From: Isotricha intestinalis
Lineage: Eukaryota > Ciliophora > Litostomatea > Vestibuliferida > Isotrichidae
Reading direction: 5' to 3'
Assembly: GCA_023807065.1 (NCBI GenBank)
Contig: JAJJLU010003479.1
Coordinates: 1 to 64,000 of the forward strand
DNA length: 64,000 bases
Positions 51,775 to 63,000 of the stretch are shown here, piece after piece. Made by a program: the position numbers and the translations under genes. How positions within the stretch are numbered: the stretch's first letter is position 1; each line of letters opens with the position of its first letter. The notes beneath the pieces were generated by a model, which searched no databases, was not told the origin of the DNA, and saw only the letters and a program-made list of their open reading frames with translations.

Positions 51775-53835
51775 ATGATTTTCAGAATATTTATTTTATT
51801 TTCATTTTTGCCTTTATTATTTTGTCAAAAAGAACCTTCAATTCTATTTTCTATTGATAATACAACAATACAATTAACAAATGAAATGAATGAAATATTA
51901 TTAAATACAGTAAAAGATAATAATAATCCAACATTAGGATTTTCAGAATTAATCAATATAAAATATTCTGAATTAAAAGTTGATTTAAAAATTCCATTTA
52001 CTTTTGAAATTAAATATAATAATGGAGATTTATCATCTGAAAGACTTCAATTTTTATTTGCTTCTTCTGATGGTGATTTAATTCCTTATGAAAAAGTAAA
52101 AATTCATCATTTAAATTATGAAAATAATATTCCTTCATATCCTTTTTATTATAATATTAAAAATAGAAATTATTCAGAAACTGAAATTGAATGCTTTTAT
52201 ACTCAAGAATTAAAAAATTATAATATTTTAAATATTTATAACAACTTGAACATTAAAAAAATTGAATCTTTTTATCATTACACTTTTGCTTTAGGAAATG
52301 ATAATAAAGTTTATAAAGTTTTTTATTCGAATAATTTTATTGATTTTGTTCCTTTGGTTTCAAATGATGAATTTAATGATTTTTTTATTGGTAATAATGG
52401 TGATTTGATTTTGGTTAAAGATAAAATATATGTATACAAAATTATTAAAGGAAATACATCTTTTGATTTGAATATTAAAAAAATAAATGAAATTGATTTA
52501 ATTAATTATAATAAAATAGTATATTATTCTTCAAAAATTTATATTATTGCAGAAAATAAATTATATGAAGTGAATTTAAATAATAAGACAACAAATATTT
52601 TATTATCATTAAATGATTATATTTCATTATCTGATTTACTTATTGAAGATGATAGAATTTATATAATTGGAGTTAAAACAAATTCAAAACATTTATTAAT
52701 TTATTCATTATCAAATTCACCTATTTTACTTAATAGATATGTTCATTCAAAAATAAAACAAATTGATATTTATAATCATCCTTTTAATGGCCATAAATTT
52801 TTAGGAATATCATTTGAACAAGATAATGATTATTCTGAATTTTTTGCTGAGTTTTTAATTGATTCAGATGATGATAAACCATTAATTTTGAATAAAATAT
52901 TTACATCACTTAAAAGAAATTTTATAAATTATATCACAAAAGATAATTTCTTTTCATATTTTTATGACAACAAATATAAACAAATATTTTTTATTAGAAG
53001 AGGTTTTTTCAATTCTGCATATTTCCAAACAATAAATTATAAATTAGATTTTTCAGCTAATATAATTTCAATGATATATTACAATAATATTAATGTCCCT
53101 TTATTTATTTCTGATAATTCTTTTTATATATTATCAAATTTATCATTTTCGAATCATCATTTAAATTGTACTTTTTATAAAGAAAAAACTTATATGTTAC
53201 GTTTTATCCAATATGGAGATGTTTGTCAAGAAAATATAAATTCAGAGGAAAAATATTCAATATGTGAAAAATTAATAGATTATACAATAAAAGTTCAAGG
53301 AAAGAAAACTAGAATAAATATAGAAATAATAATTTATATAGTAATTGTAATTTATGTTTTATTGTTTATTATAATATTTATTTGGGTTTTAAGAAAAACA
53401 AAGTGTTTTAAAAGAAATTATATAAGTGTACGTTTTGAAATTGATGATAAAAATAAGAATATTTTATATGATTCAGAGCCTGAAATTGATTTAGATGAAA
53501 TGAAAGAAAATGAAAATGCAATGTATTATTATAATAATGAAATAACACATTTAAAAAAAAATATAGAATTAAATCCTAGAAAAAAAAAATTTGAATCATT
53601 TAAATATAGTACTGATTTAAGCTCTGATAGACATTTCAAATCATCTTTTCGAAAAAATGAAATTGAAAAAGGTGTTATTGAAGATATGAATCAACCATTT
53701 GAATCTAATTATACTTTTAAATCAAAAGGTGGAAAAGTTAATTATATTACAGAAGCAGGAAAACTTAAAAATATTATAAATGAAAAAAATGATGTTATTT
53801 TTGAAAAAAAGAAGAGTGAAAAAGATATGAAATAA
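51775..53835 (+). CDS. Type I membrane protein with a large ectodomain
   Basis: The 686-residue protein starts with a signal peptide (about 1-18, RIFILFSFLPLLFCQ). A long lumenal/extracellular part (19-515) has repeated beta-type segments of about 40-50 residues such as GNDNKVYKVFYSNNFIDFV, GNNGDLILVKDKIYVYKI and YSSKIYIIAENKLYEVNL, suggesting a beta-propeller. One transmembrane helix lies at about 519-540 (IIIYIVIVIYVLLFIIIFIW). A 145-residue cytosolic tail is charged. The tail has no kinase domain, so it is not a full IRE1/PERK. Function unknown. Confidence 0.75.
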   Translation: MIFRIFILFSFLPLLFCQKEPSILFSIDNTTIQLTNEMNEILLNTVKDNNNPTLGFSELINIKYSELKVDLKIPFTFEIKYNNGDLSSERLQFLFASSDGDLIPYEKVKIHHLNYENNIPSYPFYYNIKNRNYSETEIECFYTQELKNYNILNIYNNLNIKKIESFYHYTFALGNDNKVYKVFYSNNFIDFVPLVSNDEFNDFFIGNNGDLILVKDKIYVYKIIKGNTSFDLNIKKINEIDLINYNKIVYYSSKIYIIAENKLYEVNLNNKTTNILLSLNDYISLSDLLIEDDRIYIIGVKTNSKHLLIYSLSNSPILLNRYVHSKIKQIDIYNHPFNGHKFLGISFEQDNDYSEFFAEFLIDSDDDKPLILNKIFTSLKRNFINYITKDNFFSYFYDNKYKQIFFIRRGFFNSAYFQTINYKLDFSANIISMIYYNNINVPLFISDNSFYILSNLSFSNHHLNCTFYKEKTYMLRFIQYGDVCQENINSEEKYSICEKLIDYTIKVQGKKTRINIEIIIYIVIVIYVLLFIIIFIWVLRKTKCFKRNYISVRFEIDDKNKNILYDSEPEIDLDEMKENENAMYYYNNEITHLKKNIELNPRKKKFESFKYSTDLSSDRHFKSSFRKNEIEKGVIEDMNQPFESNYTFKSKGGKVNYITEAGKLKNIINEKNDVIFEKKKSEKDMK

Positions 53836-54037
53836 ATCTTTATCAAAATGAATCTATAAATAAATAATTTAATATTAACTATAATAAGATAGTTATAATT
53901 AATAAAATTAAAAATAGAAATTTCTATTAAAGTGTGCTTTATTGCTAGAAAGTACAAAAAAAGAAAAAATAAAATTAAATTTCTATGAATAGAATAATTT
54001 TATTACTAATTTAAATTAATTTAATATATAAAAATAA

Positions 54038-55144
54038 ATGTTTGAAGAAAGTGAAAATTTAGAAAATGAAACTTTAGAAAATAATTTATTTGATTTAAAT
54101 TTAGAAAATTCATTTTTATTATCTCATAATGATCATATGAAAGAAAATAATACTAATGAAACAACAAAAAAAGAAAGTTATTTTCAAATTGAAAAAAATC
54201 CAAAAATGAAAAATTTAATGAGAGAAAAAAAAGAAAGAATAAAAATTTTATTAGGAGAAAAAACAGAAAGAGAAAAAAATTATTTTATTTCAAATGGAAA
54301 AGTTTATAGAACTTCAGATAATTTAAGTAAAGAAGAAAAAAATGAAATTAGAAAAATTCAAAATAGAATTTCTGCTCAAAAATCAAGAAATCAACAAAAA
54401 CAATTAATTATTGATTTAAGATTAGAAAATAAAAAATTAAAAGAGAAAATAGAATTTTTAGAAAATGAAATTAAAAATAAAAATGGTTATATTAATAAAT
54501 TATCTTTTATTATTAATGATTGTTCAATTTGTCAAAATAAAATTTCAAATAATTTAAATTTTAGTATTTTTTTAAATCAAGATAATTTTTCTTCTAATAA
54601 TAATATTTCTTTTTTTTCAAAATCAAGTTTAAGTATATTTACTATTTTATGTTTATTATTAGGTATAATATTTTTATTTAATATTGATGTAAATAAAAAA
54701 ATAAATCAGAGAAATTTGTATGAAACAAATTATACAAAATTAACTAATAATATAATTAATAATAATTCAATTAAAATTTTTTCTAATTATAATTCTTCAA
54801 ATATTTTTAATTGGAATAAAGAAAATTATTATATAATGAAAGATGAAAATTTATATGAGAAAACATGTGAAAATTATTTAAATGCTAAAATAACAAAAGA
54901 CTTAGATTTTGAAAATTTATTAAATCATAATCAAAAATGTTTTGATTTTAGAATGATTATTCCTTGTAAAAATAATAAAAATTACAATGAAACTACAACT
55001 CCAATAATTGCTCTTAAAAATAGTAATTATTATAATGAAATTATAAAAAATTTAGGGAATAATTCTTTTTATGAAATTAATTGTAGAATTAATTCAGTTA
55101 ATAAATATAAAAATAGTAAATGCAAAAATAATTTTTTAAATTAA
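54038..55144 (+). CDS. Membrane-tethered bZIP transcription factor, ATF6/CREB3-like layout
   Basis: The 368-residue protein has an acidic/Asn-rich N-terminus, a bZIP at about 100-165 with basic-region core NRISAQKSRNQQKQ near residue 109, and a zipper of Leu/Ile heptads (LRLENKKLKEKIEFLENEIK). A single hydrophobic helix follows at about 198-217 (LSIFTILCLLLGIIFLFNI). The remaining 150 residues contain several N-x-S/T sites and six Cys, as expected for a lumenal domain. ATF6, CREB3 and plant bZIP28 share this order and are released by intramembrane proteolysis under ER stress. No clear site-1 protease RxxL site is seen. Mechanism here is inference. Confidence 0.8.
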   Translation: MFEESENLENETLENNLFDLNLENSFLLSHNDHMKENNTNETTKKESYFQIEKNPKMKNLMREKKERIKILLGEKTEREKNYFISNGKVYRTSDNLSKEEKNEIRKIQNRISAQKSRNQQKQLIIDLRLENKKLKEKIEFLENEIKNKNGYINKLSFIINDCSICQNKISNNLNFSIFLNQDNFSSNNNISFFSKSSLSIFTILCLLLGIIFLFNIDVNKKINQRNLYETNYTKLTNNIINNNSIKIFSNYNSSNIFNWNKENYYIMKDENLYEKTCENYLNAKITKDLDFENLLNHNQKCFDFRMIIPCKNNKNYNETTTPIIALKNSNYYNEIIKNLGNNSFYEINCRINSVNKYKNSKCKNNFLN

Positions 55145-55375
55145 TATATATTTAAAATTCTTTTATTTGTATAGAATATAATTTTTAAAATTTGATTAAA
55201 AAAAAACGAAAACTCACTTGTGTAAATCAATTTAATTATTCTTCAAAATAACTAATTGAGAAATTTTCTTTTTAATTATTATAATTTTTAAGAAAAAATG
55301 ATAATGAATAATTGAATAATTTGTTTATTATTTTTATATTTGTTTAATATGGATAATTGAAAAAAATATAAAAAA

Positions 55376-58300
55376 ATGAGGAAAATAATTTTCAATATTA
55401 AATTTATTTTAATTTTCTTAATATCCAAAATATATAATGATGAATGTGATAATAATTATAGAATATTACCATACAACGAAGAAAAAATTTTTATAATAAA
55501 TAATTTTACTAAAACATGTAGTATTATTCAAATAGAGAATCAAGAAACTCCAACTCCAGAACAAACTTATTCAAACTGTTATTTTCTTAAGTCAACTTAT
55601 CAAAATCCAAGATATATTTTAGATAACAATTTATCTTTGAAATATTTAATTACTTATGATCCTTCAACTAATCAAATTTATATTTTAAATGGTTATTCAG
55701 AACCAGAAAAAATAATTAATTTTGAATATAGTTTATCAAATACTTTAGAAATAATTTCTGATGAAATTTTTGTTATTATTGGTTCTAAAATGATTACAAA
55801 TGAATATACTGCGGGAGATATTAATTTTCAACATACGTTATTGTTTGTAAATTTAGCTAATCCTGATTATGGAGAAAGAATTGTTTTAAATCCTGATTTT
55901 TATTTTGTTCATTCTATTTTTTTTTCTTTATTTAAAATGAATAATGGAATATTATTACTTGTTTCTTTTAATGATTTAGGGAAAAATGACCCAAGTATAA
56001 AAGAATTATCTATTACTTTTTTTTTTATGAATTTATCTGATTATTCAATTGAAAGAAAAGCTTTTTTTGATATTAGTTATGATTATAAATATAATGATAA
56101 AGAAAAAGAAATGAAAATTATTGAATTAGTTGAAAATAATATTCATTATATAATTCTATGTTATTTTTATAATAATCCTTTAAATGATTCTACATATAAT
56201 GTAATCTGTTATTCTCAAAAATATATGAATAGTAATTTATATTTCACTAACAAAGAAATTTTATTATATAATTGTAACACCGAATATGCTTTTTATTTAT
56301 ATAATATTTCTAATTTTGGATTTATTAGTTGTAAATCAAAAAAAGATGATATTGTAGGTTATCAAATAATTAAATTTTATAGTAATTTAACAACAGTCGG
56401 TTATATTCCAAAAAGAACAGATAAACCTTTTCATTTTATTCCATTACAAAATTATTCTCTTTTTTATTTTTATTGCACAGAAGATAATAAAATAAGAGAA
56501 CAAAAAGTTATAGTTCCAGAATGTATAGATAATATAAGGAAATCAATAAATAATAAAGAAACTATCAGTTATAGTTTTTTACAACCTTTATATTTACCTA
56601 CTTATTTACCAGGAGAAATGCAATATCAAAAAACACTGATTACAGTATCTTCAACTACTTTAAATGGAGCTTTAAATACACCAGATAATTTAGGAAATAT
56701 TGTTGAATTAAACAATTATGAATCTCAAGATATAACATTTGAATATTATTTAACTATTGATTATCAAGAAATCATAGAATCCAAAGAAATAACTTTTACA
56801 TATCAATCAAAAAATTGTGTTGCTGATATAATATTATGTTATAAAACATGTGAATCTTGTTATGATAAAGGAAATGATACAAATCACAATTGTTTAAAAT
56901 GTCAAAATGAATATTTTTTCAATCAAAGTAATATTACAGGAAATTGTCTATTACAAAATGAACCAGGATTTTACCAAAATACAACAGAATTACTTTTATG
57001 TTATAAAACATGTAAATATTGTAGCAGTGTTGGTGATTCAGTAAATCATAATTGTAAATCCTGTGATACAGAAAAAAATTATTATCCTTTATGTAATTCT
57101 TTTCCTACTGATGAATCAAATACAGAAAAAAAATGTCCTGATTTTTCTCAAAATTCAAATGGAAACATTAATCCATTTAATTGTCATTTTTTAAATGAAA
57201 CATTAGATTTTTTTTATTTCAATAAAGAATGTAAATGTTTTGATGAATGTAGTGATAATTGCATTAAGTGTTTAAATAATACTTATTGTATTGATTGTGA
57301 TTATGAAAAAGATTATTATTTATATTATTTTAAAGAGAATAATACTTATGTTTGTGATACTTATTATAATAAAATTAAAGAAGGGAAATATTTAGATGGA
57401 ATTAGATTTAAATATGGAGAATTTAAAAATTGTTATTTTACTTGTGGCGGTTGTTCGGAAAAAGGTAATGAAACAAATAATAATTGTGATAAATGTGATG
57501 ACACAAACTATTTTCCTAATTTATTAAATCCAAAAAATTGTGAATGTAAAAATTATAATTTTAAAAATGATTTAAGTAAATGTTATGAAAGTTATGCAAT
57601 TACAACTTTAAATGAAGAAGGTAAAGAATGTAAATTTATATATAGAAATAGTATTTTAGATAAGGGAATATGTGTTGATGATTGTTTTAATACAGAAAAT
57701 AAATTTGTGTTTAATGATCAATGTTTTGAAAAATGTCCAAATGGAACAACATTTAAAATAGATGAAAAAAAATGTGAAGATGATCAGATTTGTTCATTAA
57801 ATGAATATACCACAACAATTCCATTAAAAGTAATAAATGAAGATGTTATGAATGATATAGCATTATCATATTTTAAAGAATATGGTCAAGATTCAAAGCA
57901 TATAAAAGTAATTTATTCAGAAGATAAAACATATAATATTTCATTGTATTCTTCTCAAGTCTGTGAAAATGATATTTATTATAATTTTATTCCTAAAATT
58001 GATTTATCTCAATGTATTAGTTTAATCAAAAGTGAAGGTTATAATAATTATATTGTTGAAGTTTTAAGTATTTTTAAAGGAGATTATTTACCTTATCAAG
58101 TTAAATATGAAATTTATAGTAAAGTTACTGGGAAAAATAAATTAAATTCTTTAATTCATTTATGCACTGAAATGACAATGTTGATTTATGTTCCTATGAA
58201 TTCAATTAGAAAAGTAAATTATGAATTGGCTAAAGAATTATATCCTGATATTAATCTTTTTAATTTATCTGATCCTTTTTTTAATGATATTTGTTATTAT

Positions 58301-59992
58301 TATACTGATAAATTTAATAAAGAAATCACTCTAAGAGATAGATTCTATGATTATTATATTAATTATACCTATTGTGATGATTATTGTGTTGAAATTGAAA
58401 AAAGTTTTTCTACTTCTGAAGTCTTATGTGAATGTAATATATTAAAAAATCAACCTTATAATTTTAAGGTTAAAGAAAAAATTCCTACTGATAAAAAATT
58501 AGTTTATTTCAATTTTGATTGTTTATTATGTATTTCAAAAGGTTTCGGAAATATAATTAAGAATTTTGGACTATTGTTTACTTTACTTTTATTATTAATA
58601 CATTTTTTTGTTTTTCTTTACTTTTTAATATTGAGAGGAGAAAATATTAAATTATATATTTCTTTGATGAATGGAAATCCACCTAAAAAATATATTAATT
58701 CTCAACAATTTATTGATTTTAAAAATCAAAGTATTGATAAAAATGTATTGCAATCTTTTAAAAAGAATTTATATATAAATTCTAATAAAGAAATTCCGAT
58801 TAATGATTATCAAACATGGGCAAAAGAAAAATACAAATTATATGAACTTAATTTAAATGAAGGTAATGGAAATAATAATAATATTGATGATAATAAAAAT
58901 ATTAAAAATATTAATAATATTAATAATATTAATAATAGTAATAATAAAAACAATAATAATAGTAATAGTAATAATAATAATAATAACAATAGTAATAGTA
59001 TTAATAATAATAATAGTAATATTAATATCAATAAAATTAATTCAAATAATGATAAAATTTTTATAAGAAAATATAATGTAAACGATAATTTTATTATAAA
59101 TGGAGGAAATTTTAATGATATAAATTATATTTCAAATAATAAAATAGAAAATAATAATTTTTTAATTGAAAGTGAATTGATTAAACATTCTGTGTTAAAA
59201 ACAAATGAAAAAGAAGATTTGAAAATAAATGAAAAAGTAAATCATTCATCAGAAGATCCAAAAATATTAAAAAAAAATAAGACAATATTAATAGAAGTAT
59301 TTAAAGAATATGATGAAGATAATGAAGAAATTCCATTTAAACAAGCTTTAAAAAGAAATTTATCATTTTTTAAATTTTTTAAAAGACAAATTAAATTCAA
59401 ACAAGGAATCATATATACATTTTTTTTGAAAAATCCATTTGATCCGATGTCAATAAAAATATTAATTTTAACATTTAAAATAGCAACAATTTATTTTTTA
59501 AACATAATTTCAATTACTAAAAAGTATATTTCAAAAAAATACCATACTGAAATAAATAATATAATAAAATTTTATTTTTCTCAATGTAAATACCAAATAA
59601 TATTTTGTGTAACAATGATAATTTTTATAAATGGTCTTTTAAAAAGAATATACAATCCAACCAGAAAAATATTAATATTATTACATTCTCCTAAAATGAC
59701 AAAAAAAATAAAATATAAATTAATGGATGAATTTGATTGTTTATTAATTCAACAATTAATTTTTGGAATAATTAGTTTAATTATTATGATTTTTTATGTG
59801 ATTTATGTTGGAGAATTTTTCTATGTTTATAAAAAATGTCAAGTTGAATTGTTATTTGCATTTTTGTTAACTCTATTTTGTTTTGAAATTTTTAATATTT
59901 TCATTAGCTTTATCAATTGCTTATTAAGAATTATGTCTTTGAAAATTAAAAGTGAATGCTTATATAATTTGTCTTATGAACTTGCTTATTAA
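55376..59992 (+). CDS. Large Cys-rich surface protein with polytopic C-terminus
   Basis: The 1538-residue protein has a signal peptide (about 1-20). A beta-rich N-terminal part (25-470) is followed by furin/EGF-like Cys repeats from about 487 to 830: CYKTCESCYDKGNDTNHNC near 487, CYKTCKYCSSVGDSVNHNC near 543, and a third TCGGCSEKGNETNNNC near 688. A membrane helix follows near 1062-1085. A cytosolic poly-Asn/Ser stretch lies at about 1163-1220, then about four more hydrophobic helices at 1360-1535 (TFKIATIYFLNIISI, IIFCVTMIIFINGLL, IFGIISLIIMIFYVI, LLFAFLLTLFCFEIF). Such multi-Cys surface proteins are common in protists. The paired helices might form a channel or receptor, but I see no signature. 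Confidence 0.75.
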   Translation: MRKIIFNIKFILIFLISKIYNDECDNNYRILPYNEEKIFIINNFTKTCSIIQIENQETPTPEQTYSNCYFLKSTYQNPRYILDNNLSLKYLITYDPSTNQIYILNGYSEPEKIINFEYSLSNTLEIISDEIFVIIGSKMITNEYTAGDINFQHTLLFVNLANPDYGERIVLNPDFYFVHSIFFSLFKMNNGILLLVSFNDLGKNDPSIKELSITFFFMNLSDYSIERKAFFDISYDYKYNDKEKEMKIIELVENNIHYIILCYFYNNPLNDSTYNVICYSQKYMNSNLYFTNKEILLYNCNTEYAFYLYNISNFGFISCKSKKDDIVGYQIIKFYSNLTTVGYIPKRTDKPFHFIPLQNYSLFYFYCTEDNKIREQKVIVPECIDNIRKSINNKETISYSFLQPLYLPTYLPGEMQYQKTLITVSSTTLNGALNTPDNLGNIVELNNYESQDITFEYYLTIDYQEIIESKEITFTYQSKNCVADIILCYKTCESCYDKGNDTNHNCLKCQNEYFFNQSNITGNCLLQNEPGFYQNTTELLLCYKTCKYCSSVGDSVNHNCKSCDTEKNYYPLCNSFPTDESNTEKKCPDFSQNSNGNINPFNCHFLNETLDFFYFNKECKCFDECSDNCIKCLNNTYCIDCDYEKDYYLYYFKENNTYVCDTYYNKIKEGKYLDGIRFKYGEFKNCYFTCGGCSEKGNETNNNCDKCDDTNYFPNLLNPKNCECKNYNFKNDLSKCYESYAITTLNEEGKECKFIYRNSILDKGICVDDCFNTENKFVFNDQCFEKCPNGTTFKIDEKKCEDDQICSLNEYTTTIPLKVINEDVMNDIALSYFKEYGQDSKHIKVIYSEDKTYNISLYSSQVCENDIYYNFIPKIDLSQCISLIKSEGYNNYIVEVLSIFKGDYLPYQVKYEIYSKVTGKNKLNSLIHLCTEMTMLIYVPMNSIRKVNYELAKELYPDINLFNLSDPFFNDICYYYTDKFNKEITLRDRFYDYYINYTYCDDYCVEIEKSFSTSEVLCECNILKNQPYNFKVKEKIPTDKKLVYFNFDCLLCISKGFGNIIKNFGLLFTLLLLLIHFFVFLYFLILRGENIKLYISLMNGNPPKKYINSQQFIDFKNQSIDKNVLQSFKKNLYINSNKEIPINDYQTWAKEKYKLYELNLNEGNGNNNNIDDNKNIKNINNINNINNSNNKNNNNSNSNNNNNNNSNSINNNNSNININKINSNNDKIFIRKYNVNDNFIINGGNFNDINYISNNKIENNNFLIESELIKHSVLKTNEKEDLKINEKVNHSSEDPKILKKNKTILIEVFKEYDEDNEEIPFKQALKRNLSFFKFFKRQIKFKQGIIYTFFLKNPFDPMSIKILILTFKIATIYFLNIISITKKYISKKYHTEINNIIKFYFSQCKYQIIFCVTMIIFINGLLKRIYNPTRKILILLHSPKMTKKIKYKLMDEFDCLLIQQLIFGIISLIIMIFYVIYVGEFFYVYKKCQVELLFAFLLTLFCFEIFNIFISFINCLLRIMSLKIKSECLYNLSYELAY
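58860..59040 (+). repeat. AAT/AGT microsatellite, poly-Asn with Ser and Ile
   Basis: Triplet repeats inside the Cys-rich protein gene encode Asn with interspersed Ser and Ile in the predicted cytosolic loop. Opposite-strand and other-frame open stretches here are repeat shadows. Confidence 0.9.
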
Positions 59993-60095
59993 ATAAAATT
60001 ATTTTATTTATTTTTAATATTTAAAACAATAAATATGTTTTTTTAATATTTATAAATTGTTTTTAAATATAAGAAGAATTACTTCTCTTTAAAAT

Positions 60096-63000
60096 TTAAA
60101 TTTTTTCAATTTGTAATTTATTGTTATCAAACTTTCTTTTTTGAGAATTTAAATTTTCATCTTCAAAATCAGAAGTAGAGATTTTTAAATGAGAATTTAA
60201 TTTATTTAAAATAGACGTATCAATATTATATTCATAAGGTAAAATGAAATCATAAGGTAAATTTTTAATTTTAAAATACCAAATAGTGTTCCAGAAAATT
60301 TTAGGAAAATCATGTTTAAATTCTTCAACATTTAATTTAATTCCATATTTATTGATTAAAACATCATAACTACTTTTTAAAGTTAAAGGAGAAAATAAGA
60401 CAAAATTATCCAAAGAACAAGTATTTAATTTTAATTTTCCTAATTTATTTATTTCTTTTCCGAATTGAACTGTTAATTTTGGTATTATTGCATTTTTACA
60501 TTCAGGACATTTTGCCCAAATAATATCTCTACTCATATTTTTAAAGTTTTTTGATAATAATTCTAAATTTATTTCTTTTTGACATTCTACACATGTATCT
60601 ACATGATAAAAATATACTTCTTCCCCTAATATATTACTATCGTATTTTGATTTAAATGTTCTTTTTCTAAATTTATTTTTATCAATTTTTTTTTTCGTAG
60701 TTTTATCTTCTTTTAATTCTTTTATAATTGCTTTTATATTATAATTTTTATGACCTTTACTTTCTTTATTATCTAATATTTTCATTACAATATTATGGAC
60801 TTTAAAACTAGGATTTAAATGTCTAGTTATAAAGAAATCATATAATTGAACAATCATTTTTTCATCACCATATAAATTTATAGCTTCAAATAATAAATTA
60901 TATATTTCCATTTCATGATTGGAAACTTTTTCTAAAACATTATTTAATTCTTCAAATCTATTATTTCTTTCAATAGAATCACAATACCAAAAAGTCATTG
61001 CCCATATTATTATCCAACATAAGCCTATATAATTTTCCATATCTGTTTGATGTACTTCTATTCCTCCTAAATGACTTTTAGATACTATATCTGCATTTAT
61101 TTTTATTATTTCTTCATTAAAGTTTATTGGATAAAAATAATCTTTTATTGTTTCTTTGAAAAATAAATTTGTTGTTAATGATGGAAATATTGGATATATA
61201 AAATAGATTTGATCAGATTGATTGTTTATTATTATTCCATATTTTAATAATTTCTTTTTATTTTCTTTTTTTTTGAAAAAATTAATCTCGTATTCTGATA
61301 AATTTCTTGGTTTTGTAACATTATATTGATTATGGAAATTATATTCTTTCGAATCGGTAAAAATATTTTGTGATTTATTTGAAAAAATATTATTTGAAGA
61401 TGAACTATTTATTTTTTCGTCGAATAATAAAATTTGTAATATTTCATCTGAATTTTTTGGAATCATTCTTTTATATAAAAAATCACCAAATATTTGAGTT
61501 TCAGTGATGAATTTTTCATAGAATCTTCTATCATATGTGGGAATACTTGATAAATATTTATCTACTTTAAACAAATTTTCCAAACAAGGAATTGAGTTTG
61601 AATCATAAAATTCTGTATTTAAATATTGAGAATAATTAGGAAGTAATTTTGTATTAAAACGAAAAAAACATTCATTTAATTTTTTATTAAATTCATAATC
61701 TATATTATCTTCATCTATATTATTATTATTATTTGATTCTAGAATTGTCCAAATTGAATTTTTTGAAACATAATTTTTATTATCTTTTTCTTTTTCTTTT
61801 TTTTTCTTTTCTTTTTCTTTATTAAAATCAGAAAAAATAGTTTCAACATCTTTAATTAAATTTTTTTTGTCATTTCTAGGTAATTCAGGGAGAGTTTTAG
61901 AAGTATATTCAGTATCATTTATCCATTTTATTTTTTGATTATCAATATCAACAATTAAAATAATATCTGATAAAGTAAAATCTTTTTCAGTGAAAAATTC
62001 TTCGGTAAATGTTTCATTAATTCCTGCAATAAATGGAGTTATACTTTCTAAAATTTCATAATTTCCTTTTGGTAAAATTGTTATTATTTGATATTGATAA
62101 TAAAAAGGAAAAAGTAAAGCAAGGAAACCATAAATAAAAGGATTTAATAATTTAATATTTTTAGAAAAGAATAATATTCTAATTTCTAAAATAATATATC
62201 TGTATATTTCAATTATTAAATCAAAATTTAATATTGTTAATAATCTTAAATCTAAATTAATCACCGGTAATTCGTTCATTAAATTTTGTTTAATATCTCT
62301 TTCTTTATTAATTAAAGTGTATTGAATATTAAATAAACCTCTTGGAGGATATGGTATTTCAATTAATAAATTTTCAATAAATTTATCTATTGGAATTGTA
62401 ATATTTAATTCATTATTATTATTTCTATTTGAATATAAACATAAATTTTGAATTATTGTTTCATATTCATTAAAAAAAGGATATATTGAAATAAATAAAA
62501 GACACTTTGGAATATAAATATTAGGATTTTTAATATTTACATTTTTTTCATTATTTAAAAAATTTCCTTGATTAATGTTATCTTGATTATCTTGTTCATT
62601 TTCTTCGTTGTCTAGAACTTTATCAATATAATAAATAGAATGATATTTCATAATATTTTCATAAGTAATTAAACAAGTGACATATTTTTGAGGGAAATTC
62701 ATGCAATAAAAATTATTATCTAAAATAAAAGAAAAAACTTGTTGTGAAGGAGGAAAAGTAAAACTTTCAATTAATTTAAAACCATTTGGAAAACAATGTA
62801 AAATAATTGAATCATCAAATGAAGTTGTATGTTTTTTAAAAGGAGGAAAATATGATATTATTTTTGGTTTTATTTGTTCAGAATATTCATTATTTAATTC
62901 TTCAAGATCTTTTTCATATAACCATGAATTTAAAGCAATACTTGGATCCAATCCTACTATTAAAAAATATTCTATGAAATTATTTGCTTTGTCTAATTCT

